From Solen grandis (lineage: Eukaryota; Mollusca; Bivalvia; Adapedonta; Solenidae), in contig CM037782.1 in NCBI GenBank assembly GCA_021229015.1, forward strand, positions 43,925,224 to 43,989,223: a DNA stretch of 64,000 bases, in the 5' to 3' direction. Each line of letters opens with the position of its first letter. Within the stretch, counting starts at the first letter, position 1. Shown here one piece after another: positions 1 to 13,000 of the stretch. Both the position numbers and the translations under genes were made by a program. The notes beneath the pieces were generated by a model that was not told where the DNA came from, made no database searches, and saw nothing but the letters and a program-made list of their open reading frames with translations.

Positions 1-2480
1 CCCACTTCACCACAATTGAGCTTTTTTTCAAGATTTAATATCTAGCTCCTGCCATTACTGGTGTTGTGAATTCGCACTCAATGCCACTTTCATAAAAAAG
101 TCGATTTTTTTTATTCACAATTTTCAGAAAAACAATGCATAATTTTCACAAACAGAGCTGAGGTGTACCGGACTCAATTTTTTTAATAACAATTCAAGAC
201 ACATCCAAAATTAAGGTGCCTTAAGTGGTCAATATTGACTATTGGCAGTATAAAGTTCAAGTTGAAGTATTCATTATGTCTTTAATCGGGAGATCTATAA
301 GATATTTTTTTTGTACCATATATTAATGTTTTAAATGCAAAAAAAAGTGTCTGACTTCAAATATTATTTGAATCTCTGTGTTTGTTCATATACATACCTA
401 CCTGCAGATTGATTAATTTCTTTAAGAAAATACACAACAGTTACATGCCATCAACTGTCTGTGTCTTAATCCAACTCTTAATGGGTTTGTTTTTTCCAGA
501 CAGTAAAAATTACTGCTTGATTATAAATCAAGATTTTTTATGCAAAACAAATATATTTATAGAAGGAATAAGTCAAATTGATAATTAAGGTTCAGTTAAG
601 TTGCTGCTTTACAATTGTCCAATTTTCAAGTCAAAACAGATGGAAGATTTGCTACAGATAGATCTATACAATAATTTTTACAGGCCAAATTCTGGCTGCT
701 GCCTTTCCCAGTAATATTAAGTAACATTTAATTACTATATCACAAATATAACCTTAATACTAGGGTATGACTGGATAAGAAAAAAGAGGGAAAAAATATA
801 TGCAGTTTCTAATGTAAAGCTTTCATTTTTTTATATTCACGTTAGTAAAATTAAAACCAAATTATGAAGCTTAAATGTCTGTACATAGCAACTTCCCTTT
901 CATAGATCTACATTACAGTTTTTCAAACATATTTTTTTTCGTTTTCATTTTACCATGTATATATTAAAAGAGTCCAAAGGTAAGTATAATGAATAACAAT
1001 TGATGTATATAAAATTATTGTATCTACAAAGTATCATTTTCAGACTCAGGTAAATACGAAATCTGTCTGTACTTACTGATTTATCATGGTGTAAGAGTTA
1101 CCTCTCTTTATTTTCCGCTCGTGAAATTTGGCTCCGCCTTTAAATCTTCGCCTGTTTCCGTGATACTGCCATATATGGAAGTTGCAAAATCGTCTACAAA
1201 TGTTAAACGTGTAGAAATGTAAAAGTCAAGTATGCAGTTGTAAACCTGAGAGTGTTATCAGATGCGGCTCCATTCCCGAACGTCGTGATGTACGGCGTAA
1301 AACGTGTCGTGTATGTCGTTGTACATTTCGTAAATTTGAGTTTGAAAAATTATAAATATTATTTGCATTTTATCTTAGCTGCATGTTACCAAATTACATT
1401 CTAGAAGTAAAAACGTTACTAGTTAAATCGAGATAATCAAAACGCACAATACGAGCACAATATGTACCTCTCGGATAAACGTTTATACTTTTACAAATCT
1501 GTTTAGTTGAACCGAAGTATAAATTGTCATGATTACAAGGCTGGATTTTTTGGCAACGAATAGCCTCCATAATTGTACACTTAAACTGATTCATGTACAT
1601 ATGTGTATACCTGATGTTCTTTACTTTTGCAGGGGAGATATCGTTGTTAAAACAGGCTCTGATGAGGATATCATATACGCTGACATAGGTAGAGTAATAG
1701 TCTCTTATCCAACCACCTACCCGGCGGTTTACATCTGATAATTTGAGTTATCTCCCTTTCTACATAGAAAACCAATCTTACCCTGTCAGAACAGCATCCT
1801 TTACGAAATTATGATGTGCGGATAGAACGTGGTCTGTTTGTTTATGTTGTTGTTGTGATCCTTTTGGCTAGAAATTACAATGCATCATCGTCATTTTTAT
1901 TCTTCTACTTATTATAGCTACAACTTAATTTTGTTGACGTTTGAACCGCTTGAAGAAACATGAAAATCTTAGAGTAATTCGTTTATATTCATAACTCATA
2001 ATTACTTGCCTTACTTTTATACATACTTAATGTATGTGTGTTCTGTGGTGCATTTGTAAAATAGGCAATGTTTCAGCAATTCATTGTCGAATCTGACCTC
2101 AAACATGTGTTATATGAAAGCGCGAGGGTTAGTCGTAAGGTTTGATTACGTGACGTATTCCTTTCATACTAGTATACATTACACATTGTTACGCTTTATT
2201 TTGCAGCCATGAATATACATGAATGTACTAAATTTTGATTTCCATTTAACAATAGTCTAAGGTGATTATATATGGAGGGGAATCACCGCTAATGATAAAT
2301 GCTACTCCGCTTCCATGGTTATATTAAAACTAAAGCAGTTGGTTGGAAACAAAGTCAGACGTTGCTGTCTAATGGCAACGTACATGACTGCAGACGGTAA
2401 CTGATTCGAACCCTTTTAGTGTACAAGAATATTTTGGCCTCACCGGTCGCAGTAATGGTCCAGCCCAAGGGACCGTCTAG
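1..2480. other. Gene-free AT-rich sequence
   Basis: No open reading frame with recognisable protein similarity, no RNA gene and no transposon end was seen here. The only local change is a slightly less AT-rich patch around 1110-1320 with a few CpGs, which is not enough to call a promoter. Confidence 0.5.
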
Positions 2481-2499
2481 TGGGAATCTTATAACTTGT

Positions 2500-2722
2500 A
2501 AGACTTGTTTCCAAATCGACGTAAAATACTGCAGAATTATCAATATTCGTGGGGAACATATTTTCGTTGATTTCGTGGATGACTTTATCCACGAATATTT
2601 ATCCCTACGAAACCTGTTTATTTCATAGACCTATGTTTTCTAGAACATGGTTCCACGAATATATGTACCAACGAAATTGATTTAATCACAGATTCCACGA
2701 AATTTAATGTCAACGAAAATAA
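2500..2722. repeat. MITE-like repeat built on cacgaa/ttcgtgg words
   Basis: The words ttcgtgg and ccacgaa, and related cgttg/caacg words, recur in both orientations between about 2540 and 2722, so the block can fold back on itself. One clear internal inverted pair is tttcgtggat near 2571 and atccacgaat near 2588. No coding capacity. Similar fold-back repeats are common in bivalve genomes (recalled, not searched). Ends are approximate and no target-site duplication was identified. Confidence 0.5.
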
Positions 2723-3897
2723 AGGATTTTACAATAGATAAGTTGAAAAGAAATGTCGATTGTCGAAATAAGCAGAGTTTACACTGCTCACTATATTTCT
2801 AAAGGACTATCGACAAATTTGTAATCAGGCAATCGCTGACGCCCGAGGATTAATCTCGTGTTTTTTTTTTCCCTTCATATTTCATGATTGATCAGACCTG
2901 GACTACGTAGACGAAATACGTCGTCAGATGCCACTCGACAAACTCCGGCGAGATGACTTGTTCCGAACTGTTGATCTCCAGGGTACACCAGTATAATCGA
3001 TAGGTGGCAAGTGGATCTCAGATTTCCCAGATGTAGACAAAACGACTTTGATGTCTCAATAGTTCTTCAATATGCATGTTAATGCGGGTACATCATGTGA
3101 CATGTATTAAGACGGACTAGTGATGTGCTTCAGAGTTCTGGGTACCACCACCATCTTGTCCGAAATGAGATTCATAAACAGCGCGTGCATGGTGTACGCG
3201 ATATTGGCCAACGATGGAGATCTACGGCATAGATTTTAATCAAAAAGTCAAAGAATCCAAGAATAATCTTCAAAAGTTTTATTCCCATAAATATATATAG
3301 ATAATAAAAATATATTTTAAACACTCAATCATTGACACCCATATATATTGTCATTTATAATATACTAGTATACAACTAGTTAATCCATATACAAAATTGA
3401 TCTGTCACTTAGAACAGTCTATGAATGTGTATTGAAGAGGAAATCAGTTAACACTGGGCGACAGTTCCATATATCTTACTTAGCCCTAAGTAATACTTAA
3501 ATATTTAGGGACGTGCTTCGCCATCTTGTTTTCTCGATAAAAATGATGTATATGTCTTGTATGTCATGCATACTTAGGTTGTGATGAAGAGAAAACAGGG
3601 GTAGCCTCCTGTATAATTGTTGTTCTTGTTGGTGTAGCTGTTGTTCGTGTTTCACAAGCATCTGAAAAAATTGTAACCGTTTTTCTTTCTTTCTATCTTT
3701 TTTTTTTTTTTTTTTTTGACGCAATGGTGATCATTTTTTGTATAATTGTATTTTGTATTTCAGTAAGATTAATGATGACTGATTTTGTCTTTCAAAATGT
3801 TTCATTTTCTAATCTATCCTTCGTATGTTAACTTTATATTTGAATGAAGTTTGTTGGGTTCAACGTCCCACCGACAGTATTTCAGTCATTTGGAGAT
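2723..3897. other. Gene-free spacer
   Basis: Nothing recognisable apart from a long T tract near 3699-3718. The 75-residue minus-strand reading frame across it is Lys/Gln-rich low complexity made by that tract. Confidence 0.5.
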
Positions 3898-3910
3898 TTA
3901 AATGAAGATG

Positions 3911-4161
3911 GGGGCCGCCGTGGCCGAGCGGTTACAGTCGTGGACTACAAATCTCTCAGCCCCTCACCGCTGTGGGTTCGAATCCCGGTAGGGACTTCGG
4001 ATTTTTCATGTGAGGAAGCCTTCCAGCTGGCTTGCGGTAGGTCGGTGGTTCTACCCGAGTACCTCTGTGTACTCGGGGTCTTCCTCCACCTGTAATTAGC
4101 TGGACGTCGCTTAATGATTGAAATACTATCGCAGCGACGGTAAACCCCAATACAATAACAA
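3911..4161 (+). mobile_element. tRNA-derived SINE, full length, with 13-bp TSD
   Basis: The head is tRNA-like: an A-box-like tggccgagcgg near 3921 and a B box ggttcgaatcc at about 3975-3985, as in an internal RNA polymerase III promoter. A non-tRNA body follows (about 4000-4110), then a tail ending in gacggtaaaccccaatacaa. The direct repeat ttaaatgaagatg flanks the body at 3898-3910 and 4162-4174 and is a perfect target-site duplication, which fixes both ends. A second, shorter copy lies at 26727-26858. The layout fits the V-SINE type described in molluscs (RUDI-like), but the family assignment is inference. SINEs carry no protein and move with LINE-encoded reverse transcriptase. Confidence 0.88.
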
Positions 4162-4174
4162 TTAAATGAAGATG

Positions 4175-5900
4175 ACAATATGTCAATGGTTGAATGAAGC
4201 AGATGCATACAGTCACATTGTGTAATGAAATACATATTTTGTAATTAAATATTAAAATAAGGACAGTTGCCATCTGGAACATGATCTAAACATGCTTTTA
4301 AAACCACAGGTAACTTATATTAAAAGAAAGAGAAAAAATGAGTACTACAAGACCTATTGGGAAATCCATAGCGACTAGCCGGTCTAGTGATGCGATGAGA
4401 TTTGATCCGCCATCATTTTTTGTTGGTTTATTTGATTGGTTGAGTTTAATGTCCTACCAAGATTACTTCGATTAATTGGGGATTCTGTATAGAAGAGAGG
4501 GATAAAGTGCTGCCCCATTGAGATGATGTATACTTCCGTAAGTCCACACAATGTCGCTAAGTCATATTAAGACCTCAAATGAGGTATAAACCTTTTTTAC
4601 TATCATCATTTGGGGTCTTTAATATTACTCGGTGTTATGTATTGTTTTGTGGACCATACGAAAGTCTACATCATGTTTTGAAGCTACTATATACTCCCTG
4701 GGTCACACAGTGTGGACCCTGTCTATATTATTATAGGCCAACAAAAGACGTTTGTCTAGTGAGTCGAGATGCATTACTGCGTTCAGGTAGTATTATGATG
4801 TATATATGAATCATATTTTTTTTTAAATTTTATCGCTTGCATTTTTTTATTATTTTTTTTTTGGGGGGGGGCATTTTTTAAGTTACGGCAAGTATTCCGC
4901 GGTTGTTGTTCTCCGTCGGAGTCGGTCGGGCCACTTAGGGTTCCACGTGCTGTTAGTGATGTTGTTAGGGTCTCTAGGTGTGACAATAGCTTCCGCTACC
5001 GCTAGGGTCGAATACACAAAACATTCTTTGTGATATAGAGTAATTATACTTTGTCAATCCATTTTTTTTAATTAAAATGTCTTCAAGTATTTATTGAAAA
5101 TATTCTTTCCCTTCATCTTGCATAATAGTTGTGAGGTTTGAAAGTAAAATGCATGTATTTCATATTTCAGAAAACATGGGATATATAAAATTTACAAAAG
5201 ACATATCTTTCGAGGTTTTGTAAAGACGCCCTGTTTTCCTTGCTGGTTGCATATTTAATACATACGCATATGTTAAGTTATTCAGTTTTATTGTTCTTTT
5301 GTTTTTGTACAACATTTTGTTCAAGCACTCGCAACAGACAACTTTTATAGTTGTATATGATTTACATATGCATATACATTCATATTTCAAATACGCAATA
5401 TTTACATAATTCGAATCCATTCTATTTCATCATATTTTCTGTTAATACTAATAATAATAAAATTATGATTACATTTTGTAAGTATTTCTGTGAAAAATAT
5501 TTCAGATGTAACTATTTTTGCCTTCAAAAGATATTTTTTACCTTTTTGTTTACAAAATAATTAATAGAATAATTTCATATATGAATTTGTTAACTATCAT
5601 GCAATAGATATTAAGATCAAACAAAAATGTCTTTGTTATGATATACGTATAAAAATACAAATCTAATCATGGAATTGTATGAATTTTGAAATTTAAATTT
5701 ATTCTAAAAAAAAAAAAATTAAATGAATAAATAATGACAATTGGTATCATGTGATGGGGCTCTATACATATTTGAACACCCATCTAAAACCTAAAGTATG
5801 GGAAGTAGAAAAGCGTTATGATAAACAAGTAGATAGATAAATAAATAAATAATATTGTTGCAAATCTCCAGTCCAATGGAGTCATGGGATTGCCCTCGCT
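4175..5900. other. Gene-free AT-rich sequence
   Basis: No gene or mobile element recognised. Contains a T tract and G tract at about 4818-4871, and A-rich runs near 5706. Reading frames here lack coding character. Confidence 0.5.
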
Positions 5901-5913
5901 ATACTTACACTAT

Positions 5914-6125
5914 AACTGACCGCTCTGTCACAGTTACACTAACTGACAACTCTGTCACAGTTACACTAACTGACAACTCTGTCACAGTTATACTAACTGA
6001 CAACTCTGTCACAGTTACACTAACTGACCGCTCTGTCACAGTTACACTAACTGACAAATTTGTCACGTGCTAACTGACCGTTTTGTCATTCTTACACTAA
6101 CTGACCGCTCTGTCACAGTTACACT
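5914..6125 (+). repeat. 27-bp minisatellite, about eight units
   Basis: Tandem units begin aactgac, continue with an a/c-rich variable part, then ctctgtcacagttacact. Most are 27 bp; one near 6050 is 23 bp. Because 27 is a multiple of three, one frame reads through several units as a 9-residue repeat (core TVTLTD), which looks like a protein but ends where the 4-bp shorter unit breaks the frame. Variation between units lies at the ac/cg position after ctgac and in single substitutions. Confidence 0.93.
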
Positions 6126-6132
6126 AAATGAC

Positions 6133-6986
6133 TTGACCCTCTGATACGAGGAGACTGACTCTCGCCACATCTACATGTACTGACCAGTCTCCCTGAGGTG
6201 GGGAGTTGACCCTCGCCACACTTTCACTAACATAATATGGAATAAAGGATTTCATGTCCGTGATAATCACCTGCGTGACGCAGATTGTCTACCCAGTACT
6301 CTATATCATCTAAATTATATACATGGAAGATATTTACAAAAATCAGTATAAGTCAACAATAGAAATAAAATGACACAAGAGGACATGAATGCAACCAATA
6401 TCTGGGATATGCTATACATGTACTTCTAAACTGTGTGTACTTGTTAGGGAATTAAATTTAGAGGATTTGTAGAGCATTTTCATACACCGCTCATTCTATT
6501 GCATTGTTTATATTTAAACAGTAGTCTCGACAGTGATACCTGATTATCAACTTTAACCACCCTCCTGATGTTTAAGCCAATGTGTTTAAATGTCATAAAT
6601 CCAATAAACTAACATATGTAATGAGCTTAAGATTATTCGATGTTTTTTCCCCAGATATGTAAAGGAATTTCGAAAAAGGAAACTTCTGATACATATTGTA
6701 TATCTTTTTATAATATTTCGATCCTGATATTATCTCGGTAAACGTGTGTTGTTTTAAACCTGTCCTCTATATACTATATACAATAGGTATAAAATATTGA
6801 GATGTATTTGTAGTCTCTCACAAAATATATCAATAAAGCACGACAATATATAAAATGAAAATACTATTCTACATGATTTTTGAGACCATCGTTCCTCCAA
6901 CTACTAACGGTATATATATATATATCATAATATATAACCGTACGTATATAAGTATTTATATTGCACACTTGAAAAATAAACCATTT
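6133..6986. other. Gene-free AT-rich sequence up to the gap
   Basis: No coding sequence recognised. In particular, no exon continuing the vitellogenin-like gene that is cut at 7087 was found on the minus strand. Confidence 0.5.
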
Positions 6987-7086
6987 NNNNNNNNNNNNNN
7001 NNNNNNNNNNNNNNNNNNNNNNNNNNNNNNNNNNNNNNNNNNNNNNNNNNNNNNNNNNNNNNNNNNNNNNNNNNNNNNNNNNNNNN
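6987..7086. other. Assembly gap of 100 N
   Basis: Exactly 100 N. A round fixed size usually marks a scaffold join of unknown true length. It cuts exon 14 of the vitellogenin-like gene. Confidence 0.99.
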
Positions 7087-10000
7087 CATTCTCGGTTATC
7101 AGTGTCCATACAAATGACCGCACATGGAGACTGGGCTCATCCAGTAGTGAATTGGCCACCATTTCAAGTTCAGCCACAGAGGGTCGCAGGTACAGACAGG
7201 TTGTGATGGCAATAGCCCTCAGCTCCTCCGGCTCCTCACGGTCAAAAAATATGTGCAGGAGCAGATTTTGCAGCTAGAAAAATGTTTTCATGTATTTATT
7301 ACTCTATCATACAACTGTAAAAAATTACTGTAAACTAAGGCATTGTTTTTTAAACTGATATTAAAACACATCAAATATGTACATTGAAGATCAATTATTT
7401 TGATGTTTTTAAATCTAGTTACTGGATCATGCTGCAATATTTTAATCATAACAATTTCCTACAGGATCGCGTCATTCTTTTTAAATTTATGGTCTCAAAT
7501 AAATTTCTTCATCTAGTTTTATAATGGTGAGGTATTTGCAATTCCCTGCGGTTTGAACTTTGCAAGCATGTTATATTGGTGTTCTCATTATAATGGAGGG
7601 CATAGTAAAAGATATTTTTTGCTGACATTAAATTTCACTGACTGTATTTGAGAACCCATTTTCAAGAAAATGTAAGATCCAGTCTAAATAAATAAATCTT
7701 ATGTGGTCAATAAAATTCATGAATCATTCATGAAATTAACAATAATAAACCCCCCAACGAATGTAAGGTTTTTACAATATCTAATTCATAAAGATGCAGT
7801 CTCTCTATTTCCAAAGTGAATGAAAAGGATATCAGTTTGATAACTGAAAAAAAAACTGTGAGAGAAAGACTTATCTCAACAAGAGTACCAGTGACGCCAC
7901 AATATACGCCGCCACAAAATATAAAGATAAAGATTATAGAGGCTTCCGATATGAAAGTAGGTCAAATGGCAGTGTCGATATATATCATTTTTTTCCTCCT
8001 GAGCATTACTTTTGAAATAATCACTGAACCAGATGATCACTGCTTCTACCCATTAAAGTTATGACAAGATCAATTTGGAAACTTAGGAGATGTGTTCTAA
8101 AGTTAATATGCTATAGAGACCAAGTTTCGAAAAGCATAACTATTGCAAAAATCACTGAACCAGAAGTCCCTACTTCATGCACATCTACCCATTATAGTTA
8201 TGACATTGAACAAATTTCATAAAGATCCATGGAGGAGTTGTGTTCTCAAAGCTGCAATATCAATAAGCTACAGAGACTAAGTTTCAAGGGACATAACTCT
8301 TGCAAAAATCAACCAAACTTCAGCAAAAATGACATTAGCCAAGTATTCAAACGATATGGTCAGAAACTTAGGAGAAGTTGTGTTCACAAGGCTGCAATAT
8401 CAATAAGCTACAGAGACTAAGTTTCAAGGGACATAACTCTTGCAAAAATCAATGAACCGTAAAATCGCCACTTCAAGCATATCTACCCATTATAGTAATG
8501 ACATTGACCAAGTATTGAAAAGATATGGTCAGAAACCTAGGAGGAGTTGCATTCACAAGAAATGGACGTATGGACGGACGGACAGACCGAGAAGATGACA
8601 CCAATAAACGACCGCCTCCAGTGGCGTTTGATAATAGCTTATCAATATGTAGAGCATTATTTGAATCATTTACATTTCACAGATACAATGTGTATTTACA
8701 TAATTTTATATTGAAGGCTAAGAAAGACAGTCACCTATGTAATTTTAAGATATATGCAAGGGGCCAAACCCACAAAATAGTAAGCTCCTGCTACTTAGAA
8801 GTACACTCTTGAATTCAAACATCAGGTATGTTGCATGATAACCCTACCTTTTCTTTAATTCAAACATTAGATATGTTGCAGTTTACTTTACCTTTTCTTT
8901 GGGTATATTTTTCATTTTATGGACACCTAACACGGCCTCTATTCTGAGGAGAGGTGACTCCCTGTTATCATGGATGACCTCTTCAATCAGAGGGTACAGT
9001 TCCTCAAATCCGAGACCTCTGATCACTTTCAGGGCCAGAAGCTCATTCTCCTTCTTGTTCTTTTTGAATAGATTTTCAACCATCTGTTGAGAAATGTTGA
9101 TTTGTTATTGCAAATGTTTAAAGTTTCTCAAAAGATATCTGTTAAACATGTATAGTCTGCCATATAACAATTTAGACACAACTGACACATTGACCTTTAG
9201 TGTGCCATGGTTCAAAAGTAATACAATACAGTATTACACTACAACTCCCTTCAATCACACCCAAACACAAAAAAATATAATTTAAAACACACAAAGCAAC
9301 AACAAAGTACTGTTAAGTCAAAGATATGAAAATATGACAAATATTTCTATGATTTAGAAAAACAACAACAACGGTGTTATTAATTATCTTCTAATAATTT
9401 CGGCAAAAAACAAAACAGAATGATAATACATGTAAATGGGTAAATGGTAACTAAGACTCCCATCCAAAAACAGTACCTCAACAGTATTCTCTCGGACAGT
9501 TCTAAACAATTCTTTCATCTGCCTCTTTTTGTCAGCAACCTCTTCCATTCTCTTTTCCAGCTTGATTCGAGTGCTGCGATCATTAGCTCCATCTCTTATA
9601 AGTTTCATAAGTCTTTCTTGGTTCTCAATGTCTGAGAAATAAATGTGCGTGAGTCCATTTAAAAGAATATCACACTGTGATTATGGAAATTTCCATATAA
9701 ACAGAATGGCGTTTGTAATAACATACTTAGGGAAACAAAGTAAAAGGGCGGGTTTATTCTTTTCCATGAGAGAGGTTTATTAAAGATAAAATAACAAAAC
9801 TAGAGTGAGACTGTAAATATTGTGGTTTAATTCTCTACTATGCTATTTCTAAGAAATATATTTTTTTTTAAGTATGATTATATCATGTGTGTCTTTCACA
9901 TTTTTTTAAAGGGTTTATTTTTGTAATGTAAATTTATAACGTCTGATTAATAACATATTCAAGAGATATGAAACTGTCCAAAATAACATTTTTGCTCATG

Positions 10001-13000
10001 ACGAAAAAAAAATATGTGAAAAGGATTTGAATAAAATCTTGCTAATATGCTTAACATCTTGCAGAATTGGCAATAAACTGAAGAGAATATATTTATAATT
10101 AAAATGAGCAATTTTACACATCTCACATTTTTTTCGAGGTCACATGATTGTACACTTAACTTAACAAGAACTTCTAATGATTTGCTCTTTGCCTATATCA
10201 GAGTTGCAGATCTCTGTTAGGGTATTAGGCCTTTGGTCGGGTTAAGCTGTAGGTCTTGTGATGACTTAAACAAAACTGATTTCTATTTTGCTTATGAAAT
10301 GTAACTATGTAACCCCATGTGATTTTAACAAACCTTCTATTTCTTTTTCATTAGTTTTCAACATCTTATGTCCAAGAGCAGCAAAGCATAACCAGGCAGA
10401 CCTCTTCAATATTGGGTTTTCAAGTCTCTCTTCTTTGGATATGTAATCCTAAGGAGAGAAAAAAAACCATTGATACCAGCTTGAATAAATACATACATAA
10501 CATGAAGAATTATGACTGAAGAATATATTTATTAGAAAAATATACGAAATATTGAGAGTAATTTGTTTGTTTGTTTCCATTCTTTTATTCAATCTACCTA
10601 AGATTCCATACCAAGCTTAATAATATTTAAATAAATGATAACTCTAAAATTTGTATCACTTGATCTGTCAATGAATACAAGAGTATTGATGTCTTAGCTT
10701 CAGAGAGTATTTCTGACTAGCTTTATTTAGCTATATTAGCTATGATTTAATTAGAAGATATGAAGAAATGGATAAAAGAAGTATTATTTTAGGCATCCTA
10801 TAAGCTTGAATGATTTTATTTCCGGTAAATGGCCAACGATTTGAGCATGTTACATACCATGACTTTCTTCACAATCAGGATATCAGGTTTGGGGATCAAT
10901 ATGAGCGCCATGAAAGAGAAGGGAGCCAACTCTGTTGGAATGTCCCCAGTCTCTAACCTTTCCATCAACTCATCCACAGCTGCATGGGTGCCAACAAAGG
11001 GAAGGAGGTCAAACAGGGTCTTCCTTTAACAAAGTAAAGTTTTTGTCACCCTGCCATCCAAATAACTGGGCTCTCTCTAGTTCCCATTTAAGAGTCAGAT
11101 ACAGAATTCTATGATCTGAAATACTCACGTTTTCTTTTTTATGATAAATGAATTCACACAAAAACAAAACAAACAAACAAAAAAAACACTGTTTAACATG
11201 AAACTTATTTCATTTATACATAAAAATTTTTTTTTACTTATATATTTGCATACATGTATTAAGAAAACTATTCATGAAATAAATACAAAGGAGATTAGTG
11301 AATAAAGGTCCAGGAGGCTATGATTATATAAAGTAAAATCATTATTACTTAACTGCATTATAATTTTCTATCAAATATCAATTTGAATTCAGTTCTTGTA
11401 TTCCCTAATTACGATCACACTCCCTCTCATTCCCTAGAATGGCCTCCTTAGACAGGCTTGGCTGCTTAGTCATACTAACTTTGCTCTTGGCAGCTCTGTG
11501 TCCTTCATAAGGTGATCAATACACAGTTTGAGGGTTGCTTTGTCCATTTCCATCACCAGCCTGGTCAGCTCCAGGTACATGTCAGGAAGTTCTGCCTCCA
11601 CTTTGTCCTTGGACAAGTTCTCAATAGCTATCAGTATCTTATGTGCCTGGAATTTGACAAGATTTGGTATTTTCTTTCACCCATTTTTCTTTTAAATCAA
11701 TATTTCTCTTATGATGAGAGAAGATGTTCACGTTTATGCGATAAATTGCATATATGTAAAGACTGCAGTCTTTAATTTCTTCTAAAACTTCAAAATTGTT
11801 GTGATGCAGACTTTGAGATTGTTGAATTAAGAAAAAAATTGAGATTTTTGTGAAATACCAGCTTGGTCACCTTTGAGGCTCATACCTTGGACATGCAACA
11901 GTGACTTAAAGATTGCACTGTAACAACATGGGCTTCAAACTATTTTGATAAGATGAACACTTAAAGATTCAAGATAACAACCTTCCAAATCAGTAAGTAA
12001 TTTTATAAACACACATACAATTATTCCATCTTGCAAATATGTATATCTAACATGAAAAATGATGAAATATTTGCATAGTTACTTTAAAAAATATTAAAGG
12101 AAAGTCTGTTTTTGAATCAAAATGTTTAGTTGTCATGCTCATGGATGACAATAAAAGATCAACCTTTTTCAAGATCTGTTCCCTCTCCTCACCATTAAGG
12201 CGTATGTTCTTGTTTTGTCTTACTGTAGCCTTCAGTGGTCTCTTGTGGTCCTGAGGGGACTTAGCCGACTCAATGTTCTGACTGATGGACTGAGAGTTGA
12301 CCAGGGTCAGGGTTTGACTAGATACACACAAAGAGTGTCAAATACCTGTGATTATATGCAAATATCTGCAGTAAAATAACACTGAAACACCTAGAAAATG
12401 TTGATCAAACTATTTATGCATTGTAGTAACATTGGCATTAATGAGTATGAACAGATTGCATCTCGTAACAAATGTGTTACTCTTCGCTTTTCTGTCCAAA
12501 GAATATACACTGCTTTTGGAAGCATAATGGGCCTTTAATTTAGAAATATGACTTTTATCTTCTTTCCTTTAAATAAATTAAAATCCAGAATTACTGCCTA
12601 AAAAGGAATAAAAGTATGAGATTGACCTACTTTGTAAATGTAGAGACACGTCCTCTCTTCTCTGTAAATGGTACAAAGTTGTACTGGGACTCGCACACAG
12701 CACTGATGATGATGAACTGGTAGGGGACACCAAGGAGTGTGTATCGTACAGAGGACTGGGCAGAGAGTGGTTCCCTCTCCTGTTTGTAGAGACATAAAAA
12801 CCAATGAAATTAGTTGTTATGATGGAATATCTACAATTAGTTATCATTAAAACTGTATGATACCAATATGCAGTTCCAAGCAATAAATCATCATAAGGAC
12901 TACATGTAGTTATACAAAGTATATTAAGGTGTACAATCTAGGAAGTTGTCTTTTACAATTCAGGGCAATATATTATAGTCTTTAGCCTTAAATTCAATTT

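Noticed and set aside
3911..3992. A real tRNA-Leu or tRNA-Ser gene at the SINE head
   Set aside because: Acceptor arms do not pair properly and the body is a SINE with its own target duplication; it is a tRNA-derived promoter.
3945..4282. Two minus-strand ORFs of about 100 codons
   Set aside because: They are the antisense of the SINE and its flank.
5914..6125. CRISPR-like array
   Set aside because: Units are contiguous with no unique spacers, so it is a minisatellite in an animal genome.
6855..7277. 140-codon ORF spanning the first gap
   Set aside because: It contains the N stretch and has no coding character; the real exon lies on the other strand.
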